Source: Faecalicatena fissicatena (lineage in GTDB: Bacteria > Bacillota > Clostridia > Lachnospirales > Lachnospiraceae). From it: a DNA stretch of 64,000 nucleotides. The stretch covers positions 20,530-84,529 of the forward strand of contig LDAQ01000079.1 of the NCBI GenBank assembly GCA_001028025.1, in the 5' to 3' direction. Positions 52,532-62,248 of this stretch are shown one piece after another. The notes under the pieces are model-generated. The model was given only the letters and a program-made list of their open reading frames with translations, was not told where the DNA came from and searched no databases. Position 1 is the stretch's first letter; every line of letters starts with the position of its first letter. The position numbers and the translations under genes are program-made.

Positions 52532-53447
52532 TATGAAAAATACAGTGCAGAAACCGGAGAGACTGTCTCCCGGACATCGGATGTGCGCAGGGTGTGCTGC
52601 ACCTGTTGTAGTCAGAACCGTTCTGCGGGCGCTGGAAGAGGGCGACGAGGCAGTGATCACAAGTGCGACCGGCTGTCTGGAAGTATCCACGTTCATCTAC
52701 CCGTATACATCCTGGAAGGATTCATTTATACATTCCGCCTTTGAAAATGCTTCGGCTACAACGGCGGGAATTGAAGCGGCTTACCGGTATAAAAAGAAAA
52801 TGGGTCTGCTTGAGAAAGATTATAAGTTCATCACATTCGGGGGCGACGGCGGCACCTATGATATCGGCCTCCAGTCTCTCTCCGGTGCGATGGAGCGGGG
52901 GCATGACATGGTTTATGTCTGCTACGATAACGGGGCGTATATGAATACCGGAATACAGCGCTCTTCGGCAACGCCAAGGTATGCGGATACGACCACAACT
53001 CCATCGGGAACGCAGAGCCTGGGAAAGGGGCAGCCCAGAAAAGACATTACAGGAATCATGGCGGCCCATCGCATCCCATATACAGCACAGAGTGCGCTTA
53101 CGGCGAACATGAAAGATTTATACGAAAAGTCACAGAAAGCAATCTATACACAGGGACCGGCATTTCTGAATGTTCTTGCGCCCTGCCCGAGAGGCTGGCG
53201 TTACGATACCCCAAAACTGCTGGAGATATCCAAAATCGCAGTGGATACCTGTTACTGGCCGCTGTTTGAGGTGGAGGGCGGAGTATATACGCTGAATTAC
53301 CAGCCTAAAAACAAAAGGCCTATCAGCGACTGGCTGGAAATCCAGGGCAGATTCAGGCATATCCTGAAGAAACCGGAGATCGTAGAGGAGATTCAGAAAG
53401 AGGTTGATGAGAGATGGAAAGAGCTGCTGAAACTTTCCGGTAATTAA
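52521..53447 (+). CDS. 2-oxoacid:ferredoxin oxidoreductase, beta (TPP-binding) subunit
   Basis: 308 residues. The TPP-binding motif is FGGDGGTYDIGLQSL, with DNGAYMNTG closing the diphosphate site. The cluster-binding cysteines include CAGCAAP near the N-terminus and CPRGW near residue 215. The sequence TTTTPSGTQSLGKGQPRK is in the position of the PorB specificity loop and favours small 2-oxoacids, though the substrate cannot be named with certainty. AGGAGG precedes the start. Confidence 0.93.
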   Translation: MAYNMKNTVQKPERLSPGHRMCAGCAAPVVVRTVLRALEEGDEAVITSATGCLEVSTFIYPYTSWKDSFIHSAFENASATTAGIEAAYRYKKKMGLLEKDYKFITFGGDGGTYDIGLQSLSGAMERGHDMVYVCYDNGAYMNTGIQRSSATPRYADTTTTPSGTQSLGKGQPRKDITGIMAAHRIPYTAQSALTANMKDLYEKSQKAIYTQGPAFLNVLAPCPRGWRYDTPKLLEISKIAVDTCYWPLFEVEGGVYTLNYQPKNKRPISDWLEIQGRFRHILKKPEIVEEIQKEVDERWKELLKLSGN

Positions 53448-53544
53448 TTCATCATAAAATCAGGCCAGTGAAGTGAGAAGTTATTTAACACACAGCGGAC
53501 TGGCACTGCGGAAATATATAAGGAAAAGAAAGGTCGATGGCAAA

Positions 53545-54711
53545 ATGAACAGTAAGTATGAAAATATCGAGGATATACTGGCGCACGAGGGGGACGACTA
53601 CGCCAAATTCGGAGGGGCAGTTGTCCCGCCGATCTACCAGAATTCCCTGTTTGTCCTGCCCACTGAAGGCAATGGGGTCGGGGAACATCCGTATGTTTAT
53701 ACAAGGACAACGAATCCGACCGTAGAGGTTGTGGAGAAAAAACTGGCAGCGCTGGAGAACGGGGGAGATGCCCTGTGCTTTTCGTCAGGGATGGCCGCAA
53801 TCTCTTCTGCCATGATGTATTTTATTGAAAAAGACTGCCATATCATCACGGTAAAAAGTATTTATAATCCTTCCAGGACACTGCTGAAAGAATATTTCCC
53901 GAAAAAGTTCGGGATCAGGACAAGCTTTTTAACCACTGAGGAGATGGAACATCTGGAAGATTATATTACAGAGGATACCAGACTGATCTATCTGGAGAGT
54001 CCGTCAACGGCGGTATATAAAGCGCAGGATCTGGAATACATTGCAAATATTGCAAAAAAACATCATATCGGTACGGTAATCGACAATACCTATGCCACGC
54101 CTCTGTACCAGCATCCGCTGGATTTTGGGATTGATATATCCGTGCATACTGCCTCCAAATATCTGGGCGGCCACAGTGACATCGTGGCAGGGGCGCTGAT
54201 CAGCTCTGAGGAGATATGCAATGAAATCCGTTACGGAGAGAGGGCCAACTTCGGGGGCTGTATCGATCCGCACCAGGCGTGGCTGATGCTGAGAGGCATG
54301 CGGACTCTGAAGATCCGGGTAGAACAGCATGCCAAAAATGCCATGGTAGTTGCGCAGTATCTGCAGGGGCATCCATGTGTGAAGGAAGTATATTATCCGG
54401 GTCTTTGTGATCATCCGCAGAAGGAGCTGATTGACAGGCAGATGACAGGATTTAACGGCCTGCTGAGTTTTGTGATCGACGGAACTGCAGAACAGGCAGA
54501 AAAATTCATGAATTCGTTGAAATGTTTTCTGAGAGGATGTTCCTGGGGCGGTTTTGAGAGCCTGGTTGCTCCGTTCACGGTCGGAACCACAGAGGAATAC
54601 GGCGATGAGATTGACTGCCCGCCGAACCTGATCCGCCTGCACATCGGGATTGAGAGTACAGAGACTCTGATTGCGGATCTGGACCAGGCATTTAAGAAAA
54701 TGAAGGAATAG
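53545..54711 (+). CDS. Cys/Met metabolism PLP-dependent enzyme (C-S lyase or gamma-lyase type)
   Basis: 388 residues, fold type I. Visible features: YTRTTNPTVEVVEKKLAALE, SSGMAAISSAM, the Schiff-base lysine in HTASKYLGGHSD, and GTTEEYGDEIDCPPNLIRLH. Members include methionine gamma-lyase, cystathionine gamma-lyase and synthases; a gamma-lyase giving 2-oxobutyrate would feed the preceding oxidoreductase (inference). ATG 53545 follows AAAGG; the open frame to 53473 is not needed. It is separated from the beta subunit by 97 bases, so it may have its own promoter. Confidence 0.88.
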   Translation: MNSKYENIEDILAHEGDDYAKFGGAVVPPIYQNSLFVLPTEGNGVGEHPYVYTRTTNPTVEVVEKKLAALENGGDALCFSSGMAAISSAMMYFIEKDCHIITVKSIYNPSRTLLKEYFPKKFGIRTSFLTTEEMEHLEDYITEDTRLIYLESPSTAVYKAQDLEYIANIAKKHHIGTVIDNTYATPLYQHPLDFGIDISVHTASKYLGGHSDIVAGALISSEEICNEIRYGERANFGGCIDPHQAWLMLRGMRTLKIRVEQHAKNAMVVAQYLQGHPCVKEVYYPGLCDHPQKELIDRQMTGFNGLLSFVIDGTAEQAEKFMNSLKCFLRGCSWGGFESLVAPFTVGTTEEYGDEIDCPPNLIRLHIGIESTETLIADLDQAFKKMKE

Positions 54712-54729
54712 CTGATAAGAGGGATGATT

Positions 54730-56922
54730 ATGATGCAGTCTGAAAAAGGAAAGATAACCATAAAAGCCGGACAGGGAATGACCCAGGAGATCACGTTTCT
54801 TTCCCCGGATATTGTAAGATGCCGGGCATGGTGGGGAGACACAGAACCCAAAGCGGATACCTATATGTCAGAGTGGGAGATACAGGATGGGGACGAAACC
54901 GCAGTTGATGAACAGGAGAATGTGATAAGGATACAGGGCTCCCGGGTATTGATTGAGATCGAAAAGGGCAGTGGGAAAGTCAGCTGCCAGACAGACGAAA
55001 ATGTGATCTTACAGGAAGCCGGCAAAAAAGCCGGATATCTGGAGCTTTGCCTGGAGGACGATATTCTGCGGGGGCTGGGGCAGCAGCAGGAGGCGCTGGA
55101 AGGCTACAACGGGAAAAAGATTGAGCTTCTCCACAAAAATACTTCGATCACCGTCCCTTTTGTAATCAGCAGCAGGGGATATGCCGTACTGTGGAACAGC
55201 AGCTCTGCCGGGATTGCGGATTTCACAAAGAGCCGGCAGATGAGTTTCCAGGCTTACGGAGGCATCCAGACAGATTATCTGGTGTTTTTGGGAAGCCCTC
55301 TGCAAGTGGTGCAGAGATTCTGGGAGCTGACCGGGCCGGGCAGAATGCTGCCCAAGTGGGCATTTGGTTTCTGGCAGAGCAAGATGCGTTACACCACGCA
55401 GGAAGAACTTCTGAAAGTAGCGGAAACATACCGGGAAAAGAATTATCCGGTGGATATTATCGTGGTGGATTTTTACCACTGGACCCAGATGGGGGATTTT
55501 ACATTTGACCGGAAGGACTGGCCGGACCCTGAGGGGATGCTGGAAAGGCTGAAGCAGCTGCACATAAAATGCATGGTCTCTGTATGGCCCCACGTTTCCA
55601 CGAAAAGTGTCCATTACGAGGCCATGAAAGAGCGGGGATTTTTCCTGAAGAACGGCAGCGGTGACTCGATTGTATTTACGCTGTTTAACGGGGACGATAA
55701 CGGGCTGTATGATGTCTTCTCAAAAGCAGCGGGAGAATTCCTCTTCCAGAAAGCAAGGGGGTATTACCTGGCCGGAGCGAAAGTGTGGTGGCTGGACGGC
55801 TGCGAGCCGGAGGTGCCGCTTGACGAAATGGATGAGAAACAGATTATGACGGCCGACGGGCCGCTGAAAGAGCGGGTACTTGCTTATCCACTTCTCCATG
55901 CCAGGACTTTTTATGAGGGGCAGAGAAGCATCGATAAAAACAGCAGGGTCATAAGCTTTGCACGCTCCACTTTTGCCGGGGCACAAAAATATGGTGTGTG
56001 CGTATGGTCAGGAGATGTGGGCCATGATTTTGCGGCCCTCAGGAGTCAGATCGCCGCCGGGCTGAGCGCGGCCGTGAGCGGGCTGCCCTTCTGGACAACC
56101 GATATCGGCGGCTTTACCGGCGGAAACCCGGAGGATGAGGCATACAGAGAGCTCTATATCCGCTGGTTCCAGTATGGCGTGTTCTGCCCCATATTCCGCG
56201 TGCATGGCAGCAGGGGCGCCCTGAATGAGGATGACCTGCTCTATGGATTCTCCAGAGGGGAGAATGAACTCTGGTCTTTTGGAAAAGAAGCGGAAAAGAT
56301 ACTTGTCATGTATGACAGGCTCAGATATCTGCTGCTCCCCTATATTTACACACAGGCACATAAGACCACGGCGGAAGGGATTCCCATGATGCAGCCCTTA
56401 TATCTCAGGCATGAGAGAGAAGCGGCATGCTGGGAGATCCGGGACCAGTATTATTTTGGGGAAAGCCTGATGGTTTGTCCCGTAGTATATGAAGGGGCCA
56501 GGGGGCGGGAAGTATATTTCCCGGGAGAAGAGAACTGGTATGATTTCTGGACCGGAGAGTGTTATATGCCAGGCAGGCGGGTGTGGATCCCGGCCGGTAC
56601 AGACCGGATTTTACTTTTTGTCAGGGAACACGCCATGCTTTTGTTCAAAGAAGCGGAAATGTACACGGATGAGAATCGGGATGCCGTTGTCTACGCAGCA
56701 GTGTACGGCGATACCGCAGAGGGGATTTATTACAATGATGACGGAGAGACTTATGATTATGAACAGGGCGATTATGAGGAAATCCGGCTTTGCTGGCAGG
56801 ATGGAACGCTTCAGACAGAGGCTTTGAACCAAAGAGAACAAAAGACTGATTTCCGGCTGCTGAAAGGGGCGGAAATTACAGCGTTTATCAGTCGGAATAT
56901 AGAGCAGAAAGAACAAATATAA
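54730..56922 (+). CDS. GH31-family glycosidase (alpha-xylosidase/alpha-glucosidase-like)
   Basis: 730 residues. The N-terminal beta-sandwich is followed by the catalytic barrel with the nucleophile Asp356 in KVWWLDGCEPE and the probable acid/base Asp429 in VWSGDVGHDF. The segment WQSKMRYTTQEELL and the C-terminal beta domains are typical of GH31. There is no signal peptide, so it acts on an imported oligosaccharide or glycoside. WWLDG in place of the common WxDxxE suggests alpha-xylosidase-type or other specificity rather than ordinary alpha-glucosidase. ATG 54730 follows AGAGGG. Confidence 0.9.
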   Translation: MMQSEKGKITIKAGQGMTQEITFLSPDIVRCRAWWGDTEPKADTYMSEWEIQDGDETAVDEQENVIRIQGSRVLIEIEKGSGKVSCQTDENVILQEAGKKAGYLELCLEDDILRGLGQQQEALEGYNGKKIELLHKNTSITVPFVISSRGYAVLWNSSSAGIADFTKSRQMSFQAYGGIQTDYLVFLGSPLQVVQRFWELTGPGRMLPKWAFGFWQSKMRYTTQEELLKVAETYREKNYPVDIIVVDFYHWTQMGDFTFDRKDWPDPEGMLERLKQLHIKCMVSVWPHVSTKSVHYEAMKERGFFLKNGSGDSIVFTLFNGDDNGLYDVFSKAAGEFLFQKARGYYLAGAKVWWLDGCEPEVPLDEMDEKQIMTADGPLKERVLAYPLLHARTFYEGQRSIDKNSRVISFARSTFAGAQKYGVCVWSGDVGHDFAALRSQIAAGLSAAVSGLPFWTTDIGGFTGGNPEDEAYRELYIRWFQYGVFCPIFRVHGSRGALNEDDLLYGFSRGENELWSFGKEAEKILVMYDRLRYLLLPYIYTQAHKTTAEGIPMMQPLYLRHEREAACWEIRDQYYFGESLMVCPVVYEGARGREVYFPGEENWYDFWTGECYMPGRRVWIPAGTDRILLFVREHAMLLFKEAEMYTDENRDAVVYAAVYGDTAEGIYYNDDGETYDYEQGDYEEIRLCWQDGTLQTEALNQREQKTDFRLLKGAEITAFISRNIEQKEQI

Positions 56923-56942
56923 ACGGACAGGAAGAGACGAGT

Positions 56943-58064
56943 ATGAAAGCACAGGAACGGTTACTTAGAATCATAAAGGGCCTGGAATATGACAGGCCCG
57001 CCTGGTCCCCTTTTCTGGCATACTGGTGGGAGATGAAGGAAAAGGACTACCAGAGAAAAGGCGAAATAAAGGCACTGCTGGAGATGGGCGCCGATCCTCT
57101 GATCCGGGGGCATATTCCGCTGGATTCACAGCCAGGCCGGGATCTTTTTGTTTTTGACACCGTTAGATGGGGCTATGAGATCCGTGAAACGATCTGCGGG
57201 AATAAGAAGCGGGTATGTTATGAGACGAGGGTCGGGAGTCTGACTGCGGAATATAAGATGACAGGCGGCAGCAGCACCTGGTTTTTGAGCAGCCATCCCG
57301 TTAAATGTTCCGAGGATTACAATATTTTACAGTTTATCTGCGAAAACACGAAATTAATACCGGACGGCAGTATATATAAAAGGCTCAATGAGGATGCAGG
57401 GGGCGAGGCGCTTTTGGCTCCTCTCCTCGTTCCATTTGGAAAATCTGATTTCCAGTCTCTGATTGAATACTGGGTTGGCACAGAGGAAATGGCCTATGCA
57501 CTCATGGATGAGCCGGAATTGGTGGAGGAAACACTGGAAGTCATGGGCAGGCTGTCCAGCCAGGCAGTCCGCATCAGCGCAGATTCAGAGGCGGAGGTCT
57601 TTATCAGCTGGGAGGATTCCTCTACCACCAACTATTCCCCGTATCAGTATGAACAGTATATATTGCCGCAGATAAACCAGTGGTGCAGAGTTCTGCATGG
57701 ACATCAGAAATATTATATCCAGCACGCCTGCGGGCATTTGGCAGCACTGGCCCCGGCTTTTCGCCGGTCAAAGATTGACTGTCTGGAGTCGGTTTCACCG
57801 CCGCCCACAGGTAATATTGGACTGGAAGAGCTGTGCAGCCGTATTGAGAAGGACATCACATATATTGGGGGCATTGAGCCGGTATTTTTTCTGAATGCGT
57901 CTCTGGAAGAACTGGAGATGGAGGCGTTAAGACTTATGAAATGCATGGAGGGAAGGCGTTTTATACTGGCGAACAGTGACAGCTGCCCTCCGGGGATCGG
58001 TCTGGATAAATTCAGGGCGGTCGGCAGATTAATGGACGGAGTGAAACAGAGATGGCGGAATTAA
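56943..58064 (+). CDS. Uroporphyrinogen decarboxylase-like protein (possible methyltransferase)
   Basis: A 373-residue protein of the UroD/MtaA-like fold. The region around YYIQHACGHLAALAPAF and LESVSPPPTGNIGLEELC corresponds to the part carrying the His/Cys ligands of zinc-dependent methyltransferases. In methylotrophic enzymes such proteins move methyl groups from a corrinoid protein to an acceptor, but no corrinoid protein or MtaB/MttB homologue is in this window. It overlaps the phosphate acetyltransferase gene by 13 bases. True heme-pathway UroD is unlikely. A methyl or formyl transfer role on the substrate of the operon is an open guess. Confidence 0.8.
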   Translation: MKAQERLLRIIKGLEYDRPAWSPFLAYWWEMKEKDYQRKGEIKALLEMGADPLIRGHIPLDSQPGRDLFVFDTVRWGYEIRETICGNKKRVCYETRVGSLTAEYKMTGGSSTWFLSSHPVKCSEDYNILQFICENTKLIPDGSIYKRLNEDAGGEALLAPLLVPFGKSDFQSLIEYWVGTEEMAYALMDEPELVEETLEVMGRLSSQAVRISADSEAEVFISWEDSSTTNYSPYQYEQYILPQINQWCRVLHGHQKYYIQHACGHLAALAPAFRRSKIDCLESVSPPPTGNIGLEELCSRIEKDITYIGGIEPVFFLNASLEELEMEALRLMKCMEGRRFILANSDSCPPGIGLDKFRAVGRLMDGVKQRWRN

Positions 58065-59128
58065 ATTTTATAGAACAGATGAAACAAAAGGCAAGGGAAA
58101 AACAGCGGGTTCTGGTGCTTCCTGAATCAGAGGACCTTCGGGTGCTGCGGGCGGCAGAAATGATAACAGAAGAAAAGACAGCCAGGGTAATCCTGCTGGG
58201 CAGCAGACAGGAGATCGAAGCGGCAGCAGGGGCGGAGGGCATATCTCTTGGGAATATCGAGATCCGTAATATCAGGGACCGGGACTTCCTGAGCCGCTGT
58301 GCTGAGCGGTATACTTTGCTTAGAAGGGCAAAAGGAATGACAAGGCAGGAGGCCACACGGCTGCTGTCGGCAGACCCGATCACCTGCGGCGCGGTCATGG
58401 TTGAGATGGGAGAGGCAGACGGCATGGTGGCAGGCGCAGCCCATCAGACGGCGGAGGTCCTGCGGCCTGCGCTCCAGGTTCTGAAAATGCCGGGGGCATT
58501 TGTATCGAGCTTCTGCATCATGGATGTACCGGACTGCAGTTATGGCCTGGACGGGGTTTTCTTCTTTGCGGACTGCGGACTCAACCAGAATCCGGATTCT
58601 CAGGAGCTGGCGGAGATCGCCCACAGCTGCGGGAGAAGTTTTGAGCAGCTGCTGGGCTGTGAACCGGTGGTGGCCATGATTTCACATTCCACAGACGGAA
58701 GCGCGCACCACGAGCTGGTGGATAAAGTAAGGCTGGCGTCCCAGACCGCAAAAGAGCGGTGGCCAAAGCTTCTGTTGGATGGGGAAATGCAGGTGGACGC
58801 GGCCATTGTACCTGAAATCGGACTTTCGAAAATGAAAGGGAGCCGGGTAGCCGGCAGAGCGAACATTCTGGTGTTCCCTAATCTGGACGTGGGAAATGCA
58901 GCGTGCAAACTGGTTGAACGTCTCGGAAAGGCCAGAATGTACGGGCCAATTCTGCAGGGGTTAAAAAAGCCGGTAAACGATCTGTCCAGAGGCTGTTCCG
59001 CCGATGACATCGCGGGTGTGGCGGCCATTACAGCCGTTCAGGCAGGTGCAGCGGCCGGGGCAGAGAAGGAGAAACAGTATGAAGCCGAGAGGAATTATAA
59101 CAAATATCCAGAGATTCAGCCTGCATGA
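58052..59128 (+). CDS. pta: Phosphate acetyltransferase (or other acyltransferase)
   Basis: 358 residues, PTA_PTB family. Features include VLVLPESEDLRVLRAAEMI at the N-terminus, GMVAGAAHQTAEVLRPALQ, and the C-terminal NILVFPNLDVGNAACKLVER. It exchanges CoA for phosphate on an acyl-CoA, giving an acyl-phosphate for ATP formation; acetyl or propionyl are the likely acyls. It follows the UroD-like gene with an overlap and its last 50 bases overlap the next gene. Acetate kinase is not in the window. A second copy in a catabolic operon suggests a dedicated substrate-level step. Confidence 0.9.
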   Translation: MAELNFIEQMKQKAREKQRVLVLPESEDLRVLRAAEMITEEKTARVILLGSRQEIEAAAGAEGISLGNIEIRNIRDRDFLSRCAERYTLLRRAKGMTRQEATRLLSADPITCGAVMVEMGEADGMVAGAAHQTAEVLRPALQVLKMPGAFVSSFCIMDVPDCSYGLDGVFFFADCGLNQNPDSQELAEIAHSCGRSFEQLLGCEPVVAMISHSTDGSAHHELVDKVRLASQTAKERWPKLLLDGEMQVDAAIVPEIGLSKMKGSRVAGRANILVFPNLDVGNAACKLVERLGKARMYGPILQGLKKPVNDLSRGCSADDIAGVAAITAVQAGAAAGAEKEKQYEAERNYNKYPEIQPA

Positions 59129-59990
59129 TGGTCCGGGTATCCGCACGACCGTATTTTTCAAAGGCTGTCCCCTGCGCTGCCTGTGGTGTCATAACCCGGA
59201 AACATACGCAGGAGAGAGGGAGCTGTGCTATAAAAAAAGTCAGTGCATTGCATGCGGCCAGTGTGTGGAGGAATGCAGTCAGGGTGCACTGTCTGCGGGA
59301 ACGGACGGGCTGCGGTATACAAAAGCCAGCTGTATCCATTGCTTTCATTGTGCACAAAACTGCCCTTCCAGGGCACTCTTTGTTTGCGGGGAAAGCAGGA
59401 GTGTGGAGGAGACCGCGGAAGAAATCCTGCTGGATAAAGGATTATATAAAAGCAGCGGAGGCGGTGTAACATTTTCGGGGGGAGAGGCGACACTGCAGAG
59501 CGAATTTGTGATTTCCCTTGCGTCCAGACTGAAACGGGAAAACCTTCATCTTGCGCTGGATACGTGCGGGTATTGCAAACCGGAAATTTTTCGCAAAGTA
59601 GTAAAAGAGATGGACTTATGCCTGTTTGATATAAAACACAGCGATGCAGACAGGCATAAGGAGCTTACAGGGACGGACAATTGGCTGATTATGGAAAATC
59701 TTGCTTATCTGAACGGTATGGGCAAAAAGATACAGATCAGAATCCCGGTGATACCTGGGATGAATGACAGCCGGGATAATTTTGAAAGAATATCTGAAAT
59801 ACTGAGTGATATGGAAATGGTGGAAGAAGTAATGTTATTGGGATATCATCCGCTGGGGCTATCCAAAGTATTCCAATTCGACGGTCATCAGAAGGACTTT
59901 AAAATACGGCAGCCCAAAAAAGAAGAGCTGGAAGAGGTACAGGCCTTCCTTCAGGTAAGGCTTCCGTCCGTTAAGATCAGGTTCAGATAA
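59079..59990 (+). CDS. Glycyl radical enzyme activase (radical SAM)
   Basis: 303 residues. The radical SAM motif is GCPLRCLWCHNPE (Cys30, Cys34, Cys37). An inserted ferredoxin domain holds two [4Fe-4S] motifs (CIACGQCVEEC and CIHCFHCAQNC), as in activases of dehydratases, decarboxylases and lyases other than PFL. It generates the glycyl radical on the next gene product. The ATG at 59079 is directed by AAGGAG; the longer open frame from 59004 lies inside pta. The 50-base overlap with pta is unusually long. The gap to the glycyl radical enzyme is 22 bases. Confidence 0.93.
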   Translation: MKPRGIITNIQRFSLHDGPGIRTTVFFKGCPLRCLWCHNPETYAGERELCYKKSQCIACGQCVEECSQGALSAGTDGLRYTKASCIHCFHCAQNCPSRALFVCGESRSVEETAEEILLDKGLYKSSGGGVTFSGGEATLQSEFVISLASRLKRENLHLALDTCGYCKPEIFRKVVKEMDLCLFDIKHSDADRHKELTGTDNWLIMENLAYLNGMGKKIQIRIPVIPGMNDSRDNFERISEILSDMEMVEEVMLLGYHPLGLSKVFQFDGHQKDFKIRQPKKEELEEVQAFLQVRLPSVKIRFR

Positions 59991-60012
59991 AAAAAGGAGG
60001 TCAGTATCTATC

Positions 60013-62220
60013 ATGAATTATGACGAAAGAATCAAACATTTATACCGTCAGAAACTGCAGTTTACAGAAGAAAAACGTCAGGCCATAGGTTACATAGATT
60101 CGGATGACTCAGGGATGATTCTTCCGCCGCCCGAAAAGCGCAGAAAGATTGAGACCATCAGTTCCTCGGGAATGCCGGTTACTGACATGATTTTTCCGGA
60201 TTTCCAGCCGGTGTCCGCAAGTGAGGAAGGATTCTTCGGACTGAGGGAGTGCGGAGAGAACTATGAGCGGCTTCTGAAAATGCATCCGGTCTTCGTGGAT
60301 CGGGCCAGTGGACTGGCCGGAGCGTTTATGACAAACTTTAACTCATACCGGAAAACACAGTGGAACCCGAAACATCCCTATACAGAGTTGATGCCGGTTC
60401 TGGAAAAGTACCAGCTTGTACACGCAATCGGAGCGTCCCAGCATTTCTGCCAGGACTTTACAATCGGGCTGGAGCTGGGGTTCGGCGGTCTGAAGGAAAA
60501 ACTGCTTAAGTATCAGCAGGTGAACCGGGATACCAAAAAGCAGCAGGATTTTTATGAGGGCTGTCTCGCGATTATCCGGGGAATGCAGGACTGGATCGGG
60601 CGGACCGCGGAAGAATGTAAGAAAAAAAGCCAGGAGGAATCTGATTCCGAATTGAAAGAGAATCTGGAGCAGCTGTATCGGATCAACACCAGGCTGGTAT
60701 CGCAGCCCCCGGAGACTTTCCGTGAGGCATGCCAGTGGATTCTCTGGTATCAGCTCGGGGCACGCATGTATAACGGAAGCGGCTCCCTTGGCAGGCTGGA
60801 TATATATCTGCAGCCTTACTATGAGAAAGACCGGGCGGCAGGCTGTCTGGATGACGAAGAAGCGGTATACTATCTGGCGTCTATGCTGGTGCGGGATACG
60901 GGATATATTCAGATCGGGGGTTACGGCCCGGATGGAAAAGACAATACAAACAGGTTGTCCTACCTGATTCTGGAGGCTGCCCACAGGCTGAAGATTCCGT
61001 CCAATATCGGACTGGCAATCGGAGAAGGAATTGACCGGAATCTGCTGCGCAGGGGCGTGGAGATCCAGTTCGGAGATAAGTGCGGCAATCCCCGCTTTGT
61101 AGGCGTGGATTCCCTGATACAGGGCTTTATGAAAAACGGGTATGATTATGGAACAGCCGCCGGGCGGATCAATGCGGGCTGCCACTGGATGTCCATTCCG
61201 GGAAGAGAATATTCTCTGCAGGACTGCATCAAAATTAATCTGGCGACGATCCTGGACGTGGCAATACATGATGTCAGGGATTCAGAACCAGACCCGGATA
61301 TGAATGTGATCTGGGCGTATTTTGAAAAGCATTTAAGGGCTGCTGCTGCGGGAATTGCTGCGAGTATTGATATACAGTATAAGCATATGTACGACACGTT
61401 TCCGGAATTATTTCTGGACCTGCTGTGCTATGGCCCGGTAGAAAAGGGAATCGACGCGTCAAACGGAGGACTGGAGTACTATAACTTCGGCGTCGATGCC
61501 TCGGCGCTGGCGGTCGTTGCGGACAGCCTGGCGGCGATGGAGGAAATGGTATTTGAAAAGGGGAGATACAGCTTTGCTGAAATGGTCGAACTGCTGGATG
61601 CAGACTGGTCAGGGCCTGAGGGCGAGAAGGCCAGACAGTACTTTTCAAACTGCGGCAAATACGGACAGGGTGTCAGTGCCGCAGACCGGTATGCAGTAAA
61701 GCTGTCTCAATGCTTTACGCAGGAGATAACCCGCGCGGCAACCCCGGACGGACATCGTATGATACCGGGCATCTTTTCCTGGGCAAATACAATACCAATG
61801 GGAAAGATTCTGGGAGCCTCCCCAAATGGAAGAAAGGCCCAAGAACCCATCTCCCATGGGGCCAATCCCAATCCGGGATTCAGGGAGGACGGGGCCGCTA
61901 CCGCCATTTCGTGTGCGATTGCATCTGTCCAGCCGGGCTTCGGCAATACGGCTCCGATGCAGCTGGAACTGGAACCGGGTGTGGCAAAAGAGGAAGGCGG
62001 CGTGGAGCTGATCGCAGAGCTCCTGGCAGACCACTGCCGGCGGGGCGGTACGCTGATCAATCTCAACATACTCAATGCAGAGAAGATACTGGAAGCAAAT
62101 GAAAATCCGGAGAAGTATCCCGACCTGATTGTCAGGGTCACCGGGTTCAGTGCATATTTTGCAAGTTTGTCGCCGCAGTTCAGGCAGCTTGTGGTGGACC
62201 GTGTGGTACGGACGTTGTAG
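60013..62220 (+). CDS. Glycyl radical enzyme of unassigned function
   Basis: 735 residues, PFL-like fold. The C-terminal glycyl loop is RVTGFSAYF with Gly711 (codon 62143-62145). The active-site cysteine is Cys390 in NAGCHWMS (codon 61180-61182). The familiar GCVE pattern with Glu two residues after Cys (glycerol, choline, hydroxyproline, sulfonate enzymes) is absent: His and Trp follow instead, and it is not the Cys-Cys of PFL. Other features are ASQHFCQDFTIGLELGFGG and NTIPMGKILGASPNGRKAQ. AAGGAGG is upstream. The reaction is not known; a C-C or C-O cleaving enzyme of a new clade is possible. Confidence 0.9.
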   Translation: MNYDERIKHLYRQKLQFTEEKRQAIGYIDSDDSGMILPPPEKRRKIETISSSGMPVTDMIFPDFQPVSASEEGFFGLRECGENYERLLKMHPVFVDRASGLAGAFMTNFNSYRKTQWNPKHPYTELMPVLEKYQLVHAIGASQHFCQDFTIGLELGFGGLKEKLLKYQQVNRDTKKQQDFYEGCLAIIRGMQDWIGRTAEECKKKSQEESDSELKENLEQLYRINTRLVSQPPETFREACQWILWYQLGARMYNGSGSLGRLDIYLQPYYEKDRAAGCLDDEEAVYYLASMLVRDTGYIQIGGYGPDGKDNTNRLSYLILEAAHRLKIPSNIGLAIGEGIDRNLLRRGVEIQFGDKCGNPRFVGVDSLIQGFMKNGYDYGTAAGRINAGCHWMSIPGREYSLQDCIKINLATILDVAIHDVRDSEPDPDMNVIWAYFEKHLRAAAAGIAASIDIQYKHMYDTFPELFLDLLCYGPVEKGIDASNGGLEYYNFGVDASALAVVADSLAAMEEMVFEKGRYSFAEMVELLDADWSGPEGEKARQYFSNCGKYGQGVSAADRYAVKLSQCFTQEITRAATPDGHRMIPGIFSWANTIPMGKILGASPNGRKAQEPISHGANPNPGFREDGAATAISCAIASVQPGFGNTAPMQLELEPGVAKEEGGVELIAELLADHCRRGGTLINLNILNAEKILEANENPEKYPDLIVRVTGFSAYFASLSPQFRQLVVDRVVRTL

Positions 62221-62248
62221 CCGCCAGGAGCCGAAAGGAGAAAGGAAA

